In this document: positions 34,357 to 42,697 of the stretch, one piece after another
How the letters are laid out: each line of letters opens with the position of its first letter
How positions within the stretch are numbered: the stretch's first letter is position 1
Assembly (NCBI GenBank): GCA_902489075.1
Contig: CABTYO010000005.1
Coordinates: 70,756 to 134,755 of the forward strand
Origin: an uncultured Faecalicatena sp.
GTDB taxonomy: Bacteria; Bacillota; Clostridia; Lachnospirales; Lachnospiraceae
Length of the DNA: 64,000 bases
Direction: 5' to 3'
Position numbers and translations under genes: made by a program
The notes under the pieces: model-generated
What the model was told of the DNA's origin: nothing
Seen by the model: only the letters and a program-made list of their open reading frames with translations
The model's database searches: none

Positions 34357-34415
34357 TTGACAATTTGCGGCAGCGGGTTTATTATAAAACCATAAAAACC
34401 GAAACGTTTCGGTTT
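34357..34415 (+). promoter_or_regulatory. Promoter and perfect LacI-type operator for the galactitol-type operon
   Basis: TTGACA (34357-34362), 17 bp, TATTAT (34380-34385) is followed at 34396-34415 by the perfect 20-bp palindrome AAACCGAAACGTTTCGGTTT, placed over the expected start of transcription. The LacI-family repressor encoded at 35334 is the likely binder. Confidence 0.8.
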
Positions 34416-34437
34416 CGAATGAAGGAGGATCATACAT

Positions 34438-35289
34438 ATGCCATTAGTTACATCAGAACAAATGTTATTGGACGCACAGAAGGGCGGCTATGCGGTCGGC
34501 GCATTCAACGTAGAGAATATGGAGATGGTGAAGGCTGTCATCGCAGCAGCAGAGGCGCTGAAAGCCCCGGTTATGCTTCAGACAACTCCATCTACCGTGA
34601 AGTACGGTACACTGGAGACTTACTTCGGGATCGTAGCAGCAGAAGCAAAGAAGGCAGCTGTTCCGGTATGCCTGCACCTGGATCACGGCAGCAGCTTTGA
34701 ACTGGCAGTTCAGGCAATCAAGGCCGGATATACTTCTGTTATGATCGATGGTTCCCATGAGAGCTTTGAAGATAACATTGCAGTGACCAGGAAGGTCGTA
34801 GATGTGGCAAAGGCATGTGGAATCCCGGTAGAGGCAGAGCTTGGAAAGGTCGGCGGCAAGGAAGATGACCTGGAGGCAGATGCAGATACCAACACAGACC
34901 CGACGGAAGCAAAAGAATTTGTAGAGCGCACAGGGGTTTCTTCCCTGGCAATCGCAATCGGCACGGCACACGGATTCTACGCAGGAACACCTGTCCTGGA
35001 TAAAGAGAGAGTATCCGAGATCAGGAAAGTGGTTTCTGTTCCGCTTGTACTTCACGGTGCATCAGGCTTAAGTGACGACGATGTCAGAGAGTGTGTACAG
35101 CGTGGTATGTGCAAGGTAAACTTTGCAACAGAGTTAAGAGTTGCATATACAGAGGCAGGCAAGAAGCTTCTTGCCGAGAAGCCGGAGACATTCGATCCGA
35201 AGAAGCTCGGCGTTGTCGGAATGGAAGCAGTCAAGGAACTGGTTATGGGACGCATGAAAGTATGCGGATGTGACCATAAGGCAGAGTAA
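34438..35289 (+). CDS. Class II ketose-bisphosphate aldolase (tagatose-bisphosphate aldolase-like)
   Basis: The 283-residue zinc aldolase has VGAFNVENMEMVKAVIAAAE, PVCLHLDHGSSFE (catalytic Asp and zinc His), PVEAELGKVGG, AIGTAHGFY and VLHGASGLSDDDV. Length and sequence resemble the GatY/KbaY/AgaY tagatose-1,6-bisphosphate aldolases more than long fructose enzymes. It would produce DHAP and glyceraldehyde-3-P. It is the first gene after the operator, with a GGAGG site. Substrate stereochemistry cannot be read from sequence. Confidence 0.85.
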   Translation: MPLVTSEQMLLDAQKGGYAVGAFNVENMEMVKAVIAAAEALKAPVMLQTTPSTVKYGTLETYFGIVAAEAKKAAVPVCLHLDHGSSFELAVQAIKAGYTSVMIDGSHESFEDNIAVTRKVVDVAKACGIPVEAELGKVGGKEDDLEADADTNTDPTEAKEFVERTGVSSLAIAIGTAHGFYAGTPVLDKERVSEIRKVVSVPLVLHGASGLSDDDVRECVQRGMCKVNFATELRVAYTEAGKKLLAEKPETFDPKKLGVVGMEAVKELVMGRMKVCGCDHKAE

Positions 35290-35333
35290 TGCTGTTAAGT
35301 CCGAAAGGACACAAATAGAAGGCAGGGAAGATC

Positions 35334-36338
35334 ATGGCAGCAACGATCAAGGATATTGCAAAGCAGACGGGACTCGGGCTTGCAACGATTTCTTCTTATT
35401 TAAATGGCGGCAACGTCAGGGAGAAAAACAGAGTCAAGATAGAGGCGGCTATCGAAGAACTTCATTTTGAGGTAAACGAGGTAGCCAGGGGACTTAAGAC
35501 AAATAAGACGAAAATCATCGGAATCATCATCCCGGAATTGAATAATATCTTCTGTGCTGAGATCATCACAGAGGTGGAGGATCTGCTTCGCAGCCATGGA
35601 TATGCAACGATGATCTGCGACTGCCGTACAGATGAGAAGCGGGAAGAAGAGGCGGTAGAATTTCTTCTTCACAGAAGAGTGGATGGGCTGATCATCATGC
35701 CATCAGGACGGCGCGGCAAGTATTTGAAGAAGTTTACCAGGGCAGGAAAGCCGGTGGTGCTCATCGACAGAAAGTTAGAAGATATCGAATGTGACAGCGT
35801 CCTGGTAGACAATGAGGGAGCCGCCAGAGGTGCCGTCAACCGTCTTTTGAAAGCAGGGCACAGACGGATCGGAATGATCGCCGGACCGAAGGATATCTAT
35901 ACTGCCCAGGAGAGGTACCGGGGATACTGCCAGGCACTGGAAGAAGCCGGGTTTACGCCGGATGCAAAGCTTGCCGCGTGGGGGAATTATACCATAGAGG
36001 GCGGTGCGGCGGCGATGAAAGAGCTGGTCAGTAAGAACCCGGACATGACTGCTGTCTTCGTATCCAACTATGAGATGACGATGGGAGCGATCATCGAGAT
36101 CAATGAGCTGGGAATACGGATTCCAGAGGAACTTTCCTTTATCGGGTTTGATAATGTGGAGTTCGCCAAGGCAAGCATCCCGAAGCTGAGTATTGTGACC
36201 CAGCCGACAAAGGAGATTGCCCGCAATGTATCTGAATTGATTCTTGGCCGCCTGGAAGAAGCACAGGGGCAGGAAGAGAAAGAATATGAGACAGTCCGGC
36301 TTAAGACAAGTTTTGTGGAAGGCAGGTCTGTTCTCTAA
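35334..36338 (+). CDS. LacI-family repressor
   Basis: The 334-residue protein has the LacI HTH and hinge (ATIKDIAKQTGLGLATISSYLNGG; IEELHFEVNEVARGLKTNKT) and a periplasmic-binding-like effector domain (IGIIIPELNNIFCAEII, RRVDGLIIMPSG, FIGFDNVEFAKASIPKLSIVTQPTKEIA). It lies between the aldolase and kinase genes. The palindromes before each of those genes (34396 and 36434) are the natural autoregulatory targets. Confidence 0.9.
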   Translation: MAATIKDIAKQTGLGLATISSYLNGGNVREKNRVKIEAAIEELHFEVNEVARGLKTNKTKIIGIIIPELNNIFCAEIITEVEDLLRSHGYATMICDCRTDEKREEEAVEFLLHRRVDGLIIMPSGRRGKYLKKFTRAGKPVVLIDRKLEDIECDSVLVDNEGAARGAVNRLLKAGHRRIGMIAGPKDIYTAQERYRGYCQALEEAGFTPDAKLAAWGNYTIEGGAAAMKELVSKNPDMTAVFVSNYEMTMGAIIEINELGIRIPEELSFIGFDNVEFAKASIPKLSIVTQPTKEIARNVSELILGRLEEAQGQEEKEYETVRLKTSFVEGRSVL

Positions 36339-36433
36339 GACAGACAGGTTGGCAGGTCCGCTGCCGGAAAGACAGGCTGGCGGCGGACAAAGTGGAATCA
36401 TAATATAGAAGAAATATTTTTTTGGAAAGAAAC

Positions 36434-36445
36434 CGAAACGTTTCG
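36434..36445 (+). promoter_or_regulatory. Second LacI-type operator, before the FGGY kinase
   Basis: CGAAACGTTTCG repeats the core of the operator at 34400-34411; the left flank AAAC also matches while the right flank diverges. No clear -35/-10 pair is seen here, so the site may act with an unrecognised promoter or as an auxiliary operator. Confidence 0.65.
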
Positions 36446-36500
36446 CTGTGAGAAACTCAGATAGAACATTACCGCAGCCAATGCGGCATGGAGGTTCATT

Positions 36501-38021
36501 ATGAAGCAGTATTTATTAGGAATCGATATTGGAACCAGCGCATGTAAGATTGCTGTTTTCAACAAAAAGGGTCAGGTGATCGCCACTGCAAACGGCGATT
36601 ATCCGGTATACTACCCGCAGCCGGGCTGGGCAGAGCAGAACCCGGAGGAGTGGTGGACTGCAGTGTGCGGGGCAGTGAAAGCGGTTCTGGCAAAGGGGCA
36701 CATCGCCCCGGAAGAGATCGCGGGCGTAGGAATCGATGGACAGAGCTGGTCAGCCATCGCAGTTGACAAAGACGGCAGAGTCTTAACGAACACGCCGATC
36801 TGGATGGATACAAGGGCGGCTGATATCTGCGAAGAGCTGAATGAGAAGATCGGTGCAGATAAGATTTTCAAGCTGTCAGGAAACTCTCTGCAGCCATCTT
36901 ATACAACAGCAAAAATTATCTGGTATCAGAGAAATCTGCCGGAGATATATGCAGATACATACAAGATTCTTCAGTCCAACAGCTATATCGCATATAAGCT
37001 GACCGGAGAGATGACACAGGATATGTCCCAGGGATACGGGCTGCACTGTTTTAACATGAAGGCGGGAACATGGGATGAGGACATGTGTGAGGCTTTGGGA
37101 ATACCGATGAGCCTCCTGCCGGAAATTCACCCGTGCCATGAAGTCATCGGGACAGTGAATCAGAAAGCGGCAGAAGAGTGCGGACTTGCAGTCGGAACCC
37201 CTGTTGTAGCAGGCGGCCTGGATGCAGCATGCGGAACTCTGGGGGCAGGCGTGATCCATCCGGGGGAGACCCAGGAGCAGGGCGGCCAGGCAGGCGGCAT
37301 GAGCATCTGCACAGACCAGTACATCGCAGATGAGAGACTCATTCTTGGATACCATGTGGTACCGGGACAGTGGCTTCTGCAGGGCGGAACCACCGGAGGC
37401 GGCGGTGTCATGAGATGGCTGGAGCAGCAGTTTGGTGATTATGAGAGAGAAGAAGGCAAAAGACAGGGAAGAAGCTCTCTGGACCTTTTTAATGAGATGG
37501 CAGAAAAGGTTGCACCGGGCAGTGATGGTGTGGTATTCCTTCCTTACATGTCAGGCGAGCGTTCCCCGATCTGGGACCCGGATGCAAAAGGCGTGTATTA
37601 TGGGCTGGATTTCAGCAAGACAAAGGCTCATTTTATCCGGGCATCCATGGAGGGTGTTGCCTATGCTTTAAAACACAATCTGGACGTAGCAAAGGAAGCA
37701 GGGGCAGAGGTCAGCGTACTGCGGGCAATGGGAGGTTCTGCGAATTCCCTCCTGTGGACGCAGATCAAATCTGACATCACAGGAAAACCGATCGTTGTGC
37801 CCTCATCTGACACCGCAACGACCCTCGGCGCAGTAATCCTTGCAGGTGTTGGAGTGGGAATGTATGAGAGCTTTGAAGAGGCAGTTGCAATGACGGTAGA
37901 GGAAAAACGTTCTCACGAACCAAATACCGAAAATGCAGATATTTATGATAAGAATTATGAGGTTTATCTGGAACTTTATCGTAACTTAAAAGAAACAATG
38001 AAAAAAACAGGAGGCAGGTAA
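36501..38021 (+). CDS. FGGY-family carbohydrate kinase (xylulokinase-like)
   Basis: The 506-residue protein has LLGIDIGTSACKIAVFN, WAEQNPEEWWTAV, VGIDGQSWSAIAVD, TPIWMDTRAA, GGLDAACGTLGAG, FLPYMSGERSPIWDPDAKG and RAMGGSANSLLWTQI. This is the XylB-like branch, whose members phosphorylate diverse ketoses. With an adjacent GatD-like dehydrogenase and bisphosphate aldolase, a hexulose such as tagatose is a reasonable substrate (inference). It ends 1 bp before the dehydrogenase gene. Confidence 0.85.
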   Translation: MKQYLLGIDIGTSACKIAVFNKKGQVIATANGDYPVYYPQPGWAEQNPEEWWTAVCGAVKAVLAKGHIAPEEIAGVGIDGQSWSAIAVDKDGRVLTNTPIWMDTRAADICEELNEKIGADKIFKLSGNSLQPSYTTAKIIWYQRNLPEIYADTYKILQSNSYIAYKLTGEMTQDMSQGYGLHCFNMKAGTWDEDMCEALGIPMSLLPEIHPCHEVIGTVNQKAAEECGLAVGTPVVAGGLDAACGTLGAGVIHPGETQEQGGQAGGMSICTDQYIADERLILGYHVVPGQWLLQGGTTGGGGVMRWLEQQFGDYEREEGKRQGRSSLDLFNEMAEKVAPGSDGVVFLPYMSGERSPIWDPDAKGVYYGLDFSKTKAHFIRASMEGVAYALKHNLDVAKEAGAEVSVLRAMGGSANSLLWTQIKSDITGKPIVVPSSDTATTLGAVILAGVGVGMYESFEEAVAMTVEEKRSHEPNTENADIYDKNYEVYLELYRNLKETMKKTGGR

Positions 38022-38022
38022 G

Positions 38023-39072
38023 ATGAAAGCAGCAGTTGTATGTGCAAACGAGGATGTTCAGTATCTCGACTATGAGGAGCCGCAGGCAGGACCGGGCGAA
38101 GTCAAAGTAAAAGTAAAGGCTTCCGGAATCTGCGGTTCCGATATCCCGAGAGTGCTCCACAATGGAGTACATTTCTATCCGATCGTTCTGGGACACGAAT
38201 TTTCCGGTGACGTGGTAGCCGTAGGGGAAGGCGTGACAAAGGTAAAAGTAGGAGACAGAGTGTCAGGAGCACCGCTTCTCCCATGTATGAAATGTGACGA
38301 CTGCCAGAATGGAAACTTCTCACTCTGCAAGCATTACAGCTTCATCGGCTCCAGACAGCAGGGAAGTAATGCAGACTACGTTGTAATGCCAGAGCAGAAT
38401 GCAGTCGTATTTGACAAGAGCATTTCCTATGAGCAGGGGGCTATGTTTGAACCATCCACAGTTGCACTTCACGGACTTTTGCAGAATGACTACCAGGGCG
38501 GACAGTATGTGGCGATCCTGGGCGGCGGAACCATCGGTATGTTCACGATGCAGTGGGCAAAAATCTTCGGTTCCAAAAAGGTGGTTGTATTTGATATCAG
38601 CGAGGAGAGACTGGAGCTTGCAAAACGCCTCGGTGCTGATGAAGTAATCAACACAACAAAAGAGAATTACATGGAAGAAGCAATGGCGATCACAGGTGGA
38701 AAGGGCTATGCATATGTCTATGAGACAGCAGGACAGGCGCCGACCATGTATATGGCATTCGAACTGGCAGCCAACAAGGCACATGTATGTTTCATCGGAA
38801 CACCACATGTAGACCTGACCTTCACACCAAAGATGTGGGAAAACATGAACCGCAAGGAATTCAAGCTGACAGGTTCCTGGATGTCATACAGCTCTCCGTT
38901 CCCTGGAAAAGAGTGGGAACTGACTGCACATTATTTTGCAACAGGACAGCTCAAGTTCGATCCGGGCTTTATCTATAAGAAAGTACCGATGAGCCAGGCA
39001 CAGGAAGCGTTCCAGATGTTCAAGACACCAGGGCTTGTGAAAGGAAAAGTCCTGCTGGTCAACGAAGATTAG
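38023..39072 (+). CDS. Zinc alcohol dehydrogenase, galactitol-1-phosphate 5-dehydrogenase-like
   Basis: The 349-residue MDR protein has ASGICGSDIPRVLHNGVHFYPIVLGHEFSG, close to GatD, the structural-zinc cluster PCMKCDDCQNGNFSLC, HYSFIGSRQQGSNADYVV, and the NAD motif AILGGGTIGMFTMQWA. It would oxidise a polyol or polyol phosphate to a ketose. The actual substrate is unproven; no PTS genes for galactitol are adjacent, so a free polyol is possible. Confidence 0.85.
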   Translation: MKAAVVCANEDVQYLDYEEPQAGPGEVKVKVKASGICGSDIPRVLHNGVHFYPIVLGHEFSGDVVAVGEGVTKVKVGDRVSGAPLLPCMKCDDCQNGNFSLCKHYSFIGSRQQGSNADYVVMPEQNAVVFDKSISYEQGAMFEPSTVALHGLLQNDYQGGQYVAILGGGTIGMFTMQWAKIFGSKKVVVFDISEERLELAKRLGADEVINTTKENYMEEAMAITGGKGYAYVYETAGQAPTMYMAFELAANKAHVCFIGTPHVDLTFTPKMWENMNRKEFKLTGSWMSYSSPFPGKEWELTAHYFATGQLKFDPGFIYKKVPMSQAQEAFQMFKTPGLVKGKVLLVNED

Positions 39073-39083
39073 GAGGCGCGGCC

Positions 39084-40016
39084 ATGATATTAACAGTAAC
39101 CTTAAATGCAGCGATCGATAAACGGTATGTGGTAGAAGGATTTCAGGTCGGGGAAGTAAACCGGGTGAAGGAATGTGCTTATACACCAGGCGGAAAAGGC
39201 TTAAATGTCTCCAAACCGGCAGCAATCGCAGGGGCAGAAGTCGTAGCCACCGGATTTGTAGGCGGGCACGCAGGTAATTATATAGAAGCTTCTCTGAAAC
39301 CGTTCCATGTAGAAAGTGCTTTTTACCACCTGGAGGCAGAGAGCCGTTCCTGCATTAACATCTGGGATGAGGTCAACAAAGTGCAGACCGAATTCCTGGA
39401 GCCGGGATTTACGGTAACAGAAGAAGATTTTCAGGGCTTTGTAGAAAAATTCAAAGGTCTGGTGGAAAAGGCCGATGTGGTAGCCATGTCAGGCAGCGTT
39501 CCAAAGGGACTTGACGGAACTGCATATCAGAGGCTTGTCAGGATCGTAAAAGAAGCAGGCAAAAAGGTCATCCTGGATACGAGCGGAAAACTGCTTGAGA
39601 TGGGAATCGAAGCCTGCCCGACCATGATCAAACCGAACATTGACGAAATCCGTATGCTCACAGGAAAGACCTGTGACAATATGGAGGATATGATAGAAGC
39701 AGCAAAAGAAATCCATAAACGCGGCGTAGAGATCGTGGCAGTTTCCCTTGGCGGGGATGGTTCCTTTGTGGTATGTGACCAGGGAATCTACCAGGCAAAG
39801 GTGCCGAAGATCGATGCAGTCAATACCGTTGGATGTGGAGATTCCATGATTGCCGGATTCGCGTTGGGATTGAGCGAGGGATTAAGTATCGAAGGAATCC
39901 TTAGAAAGGCAAGCGCGATTTCAGCGGCAGCAGCTTTAAGAGAAGAGACCGGATTTTTTGTAAAGGAAGATATGGAAAGAATCTTCCCTGAAATTGAGAT
40001 CCTTAAATTAAAATAA
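39084..40016 (+). CDS. PfkB-family sugar-phosphate kinase (1-phosphofructokinase/tagatose-6-phosphate kinase type)
   Basis: The 310-residue protein opens MILTVTLNAAIDKRYVVEGF, the 1-PFK/LacC start, with TPGGKGLNVSK and the anion-hole motif NTVGCGDSMIAGF (GCGD in place of the usual GAGD). It would phosphorylate a ketose monophosphate to the bisphosphate used by the aldolase encoded at 34438. An AGGAGG site precedes the ATG. Confidence 0.86.
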   Translation: MILTVTLNAAIDKRYVVEGFQVGEVNRVKECAYTPGGKGLNVSKPAAIAGAEVVATGFVGGHAGNYIEASLKPFHVESAFYHLEAESRSCINIWDEVNKVQTEFLEPGFTVTEEDFQGFVEKFKGLVEKADVVAMSGSVPKGLDGTAYQRLVRIVKEAGKKVILDTSGKLLEMGIEACPTMIKPNIDEIRMLTGKTCDNMEDMIEAAKEIHKRGVEIVAVSLGGDGSFVVCDQGIYQAKVPKIDAVNTVGCGDSMIAGFALGLSEGLSIEGILRKASAISAAAALREETGFFVKEDMERIFPEIEILKLK

Positions 40017-40040
40017 AGTAAAAGAAAAGGAGATTTGACT

Positions 40041-41051
40041 ATGGGCGAATTTATCAACCCGGCAGATGTGCCAAAAGTAAAACTTTACACAGGAGAGGAA
40101 GTACCTTGCGTAGGTATGGGAACATTCGGTTCTGACAGATTTACGGCAGAGCAGGTATCTAACGCAGTAGCAGGAGCAATCCGCTGTGGATACCGTATGT
40201 TTGACTGTGCAGCATGTTATGGAAATGAAGACCAGATCGGTGAAGTTTTCAAAGCTGCATTTGACGAGGGCGTTGTAGAGCGTAAAGAGCTTTACATCAT
40301 GACAAAAGTATGGAATGACATGCACGAGAGAGTAGAGGAATCCTGCAGAAAGAGTATTGCAGATTTACAGTGCGATTATATCGACCTGTTCTTCATCCAC
40401 TGGCCATTCCCGAACTATCATGCACCAGGATGTGATGTGGATTCCCGTAACCCTGATTCCAAACCATTCAGCGTAGAGGAATTTATGAGTACATACAGAC
40501 AGTGTGAGTCACTGGTAGAAAAAGGACTGATCCGCCATATTGGTATTTCCAACATGACGATTCCGAAACTGGAAGCAGTTCTTCCACTGATGAAGATCAA
40601 ACCTGTTGCATGCGAGATGGAGCTTCATGTATGCTTCCAGCAGCAGGAATTATATGATTACCTTGTATCAAAAGACATTCAGCCGATCGGCTTCATGCCT
40701 TTAGGATCCCCACAGAGACCGGAAAGAGATATGTGTCCGGAAGATGTGGCTGACTTACAGACACCGGAAATGCAGGAGATCGCCAAAGCACACGGTGTAC
40801 ATCCTGCACTGATCGCACTGAAATGGGCTCATCAGAGAGGACAGATTCCGATTCCATTCTCTGTACATGAAGTAGAGTACGTAAGCAACTTAAAATGCCT
40901 GACAGAAGATCCGCTGACAGACGAAGAGATGGCTAAGATCGCTACACTGGAGAGAAACAACAGACTTGTCAAAGGACAGGTGTTCCTCTGGGAAGGGGCA
41001 GAAGACTGGCATGATCTGTGGGATGAAGACGGAGTGATTGTGACGCTTTAG
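40041..41051 (+). CDS. Aldo/keto reductase
   Basis: The 336-residue protein has GMGTFGSD, the AKR tetrad region (GYRMFDCAACYGNEDQIGE with Asp and Tyr; YIMTKVW with Lys; LFFIHWPFP with His), IRHIGISNM and IPIPFSVH. It interconverts a sugar and a polyol with NAD(P)H, the likely entry or exit step of this operon. The ATG at 40041 follows AAAGGAG; an upstream TTG is less likely. Its stop codon touches the left end of the inverted-repeat element. Confidence 0.86.
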   Translation: MGEFINPADVPKVKLYTGEEVPCVGMGTFGSDRFTAEQVSNAVAGAIRCGYRMFDCAACYGNEDQIGEVFKAAFDEGVVERKELYIMTKVWNDMHERVEESCRKSIADLQCDYIDLFFIHWPFPNYHAPGCDVDSRNPDSKPFSVEEFMSTYRQCESLVEKGLIRHIGISNMTIPKLEAVLPLMKIKPVACEMELHVCFQQQELYDYLVSKDIQPIGFMPLGSPQRPERDMCPEDVADLQTPEMQEIAKAHGVHPALIALKWAHQRGQIPIPFSVHEVEYVSNLKCLTEDPLTDEEMAKIATLERNNRLVKGQVFLWEGAEDWHDLWDEDGVIVTL

Positions 41052-41402
41052 GGACGAAATTAGTGCGCGGGAGGGACGCTGTGCCGGATGCCGTCAGGGG
41101 CTTTCCCGGGCAGTACAGATGTCTTTTCAAATATCGGGCCACTTGTTAAGAGAGAGTAAGAGAAAAAGAGAAGAAAACAGAGGCACTAGCCTATATGCTG
41201 AGAAATCTTGATGATTTCTCAGCAAGTAGGCTACAGAATTGCGTCGTTGAACGACGAATTCTGACCTCTGTTTTCTTCTCTTTTTCTCTAACTCTCTCTA
41301 AACGCGTTCTAAGACATTTGAAAAGACATCTGTGCTGCCCGGGAAAGCCCCTGACGGCATCCGGCACAGCTAGGCTCATCAGGTCGGAAGTAAGTTCGTT
41401 CC
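41051..41402. repeat. 352-bp inverted-repeat element with three-way-junction folding
   Basis: A perfect 36-bp arm (41078-41113 with 41335-41370) continues through one A-T and one G-T pair into another 17-bp perfect arm (41116-41132 with 41316-41332). After an internal loop, 41146-41183 pairs with 41265-41302 at 36 of 38 positions. The tip carries two separate hairpins: 41188-41232 (12-bp perfect stem inside) and 41235-41262. Outer flanks 41051-41062 and 41391-41402 pair at 10 of 12. No coding frame of note and no transposase or reverse transcriptase is nearby. It could be a MITE-like element or a structured RNA. Confidence 0.8.
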
Positions 41403-41428
41403 GGGGGAGGAGCGTTGGCGGAGCTGCG

Positions 41429-41499
41429 GATGTGGGCGGGCAGGGTGAGAAGATGGGATGTGGGCGGGCAGGGTGAGAAGATGGGATGTGGGCAGATGG
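41429..41499. repeat. 28-bp G-rich tandem repeat
   Basis: Two identical 28-bp units starting GATGTGGGCGGGCAGGGTGA (41429-41456, 41457-41484) are followed by a shortened third copy. There are no spacers. The stretch 41403-41585 otherwise shows no gene. Confidence 0.8.
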
Positions 41500-41576
41500 G
41501 AAAATAGGAGGGAGGACTGGTGAGGGGAGATTTTAGCATTATCTAGGAAGCAGCGGAGCGGATTCTGAATATCTGC

Positions 41577-41614
41577 TTTGATTTCTTGTAATTGGGAATG
41601 GATTGTGGTATGAT
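41577..41614 (+). promoter_or_regulatory. Promoter upstream of the AlbA_2-type regulator, within a short repeat
   Basis: TTGTAA (41586-41591), 17 bp, TATGAT (41609-41614). Positions 41577-41602 repeat 16687-16712 with one mismatch. Confidence 0.5.
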
Positions 41615-41691
41615 ATGAAAAAAATATCGATAATATTGATTTATATAGATAATTGCTTTTGAGGATTGAATAGGGAAAGGAGGGGGCGGAG

Positions 41692-42666
41692 ATGAGGTTT
41701 GTGGAGAGTAGTTTTCTGGAGCAGAAGGAACGGGTGAATGGGGAGTTCAGGAAGGAGATTGTGGATTTTGACAGGGCAAGGGCTTTGAACCAGGAGCTGA
41801 CTTTTCAGTATGCGGGGGAGTATTTTGCGAAGTGCGGGATTCCTTTTCAGAGGGAGAATATGAGGACTCTTGGGTTGGTCGATCAGGATGGATATTATAC
41901 GAATGCAGGGCTTTTGTTTTCGGATCAGTGTGAGCATAGTATTAAGTGTGCGGTCTATGACGGGACCGGGAAGACCAGGTTTCAGGCACGGAAGGAGTTT
42001 TTCGGGTCCATTTTGAAACAACTGGAGGAGGCTTATGAATATATCGAATTGAGTAACCGGATGGTTTCGGATTTTGAGGGGCAGCACCGGGTGGATAAGT
42101 ATGATTATCCGCAGTATGCGATACGGGAGGCTTTGCTGAATACGATTGTCCATCGGGATTATGATTATTCGGGGAGTACGCTGGTTAATATTTTTGATGA
42201 CAGGATGGAGTTTGTCTCACTTGGCGGGCTGGTGAAGGGGCTGACCCTGACGGATATTATGCATGGGGTGTCACAGTCCAGGAATATGGTGGTTGCATCG
42301 GTCTTTTACCGGCTGGAGCTGATTGAGAGCTGTGGGACCGGGATTCAGAGGATCATCGAGAGCTGCGGTGAGGGCAGCAGACAGCCGGAGTTTCTTCCGG
42401 CACCGGCGTCTTTTATGGTGGTTCTGAAGAATCTGAATTATCAGGAACGGGCTGATCGGATTGAAGAGAAGCGGGGCAGATATATGACAGATGAAGAGAG
42501 GGTTCTGGAGTTGTTTCAGGAAAAGGACAAGATCAGCAGAAGGGATGTACAGGAGCTGCTTGAATGTTCTTCTTTTCCGGCAGGGAAGATTCTGAATGCA
42601 CTCTTGGATACAGGAAAGATTCTGCGTGTGGGGAACGCAAGGGCCACGCGGTATATATTAAAGTAG
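41692..42666 (+). CDS. Schlafen/AlbA_2-family regulator lacking its N-terminal domain
   Basis: The 324-residue protein matches the C-terminal part of the COG2865-type putative transcriptional regulators: YYTNAGLLFSDQCEHSIKCAVYDG, YPQYAIREALLNTIVHRDYDYSGSTLVNIFDDRMEFVSLGGL, ESCGTGIQRI, and a winged helix near the end (DKISRRDVQELLECSSFPAGKILNALLD). The N-terminal AlbA_2 DNA-binding domain, normally about 120-150 residues, is absent. The ATG follows a strong AAAGGAGG site and a promoter, so the short form may be expressed. The inverted-repeat element and tandem repeat just upstream suggest loss by rearrangement. Confidence 0.72.
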   Translation: MRFVESSFLEQKERVNGEFRKEIVDFDRARALNQELTFQYAGEYFAKCGIPFQRENMRTLGLVDQDGYYTNAGLLFSDQCEHSIKCAVYDGTGKTRFQARKEFFGSILKQLEEAYEYIELSNRMVSDFEGQHRVDKYDYPQYAIREALLNTIVHRDYDYSGSTLVNIFDDRMEFVSLGGLVKGLTLTDIMHGVSQSRNMVVASVFYRLELIESCGTGIQRIIESCGEGSRQPEFLPAPASFMVVLKNLNYQERADRIEEKRGRYMTDEERVLELFQEKDKISRRDVQELLECSSFPAGKILNALLDTGKILRVGNARATRYILK

Positions 42667-42697
42667 GAAAGCTTCTTAAGGAGAAAGGAGAGGGACT

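Noticed and set aside
41051..41402. Retron msr-msd or group II intron
   Set aside because: No reverse transcriptase is encoded in the neighbourhood, and domain V-like features are not seen.
41429..41499. Possible CRISPR array
   Set aside because: The 28-bp units are directly abutting with no spacers and no cas genes are near.
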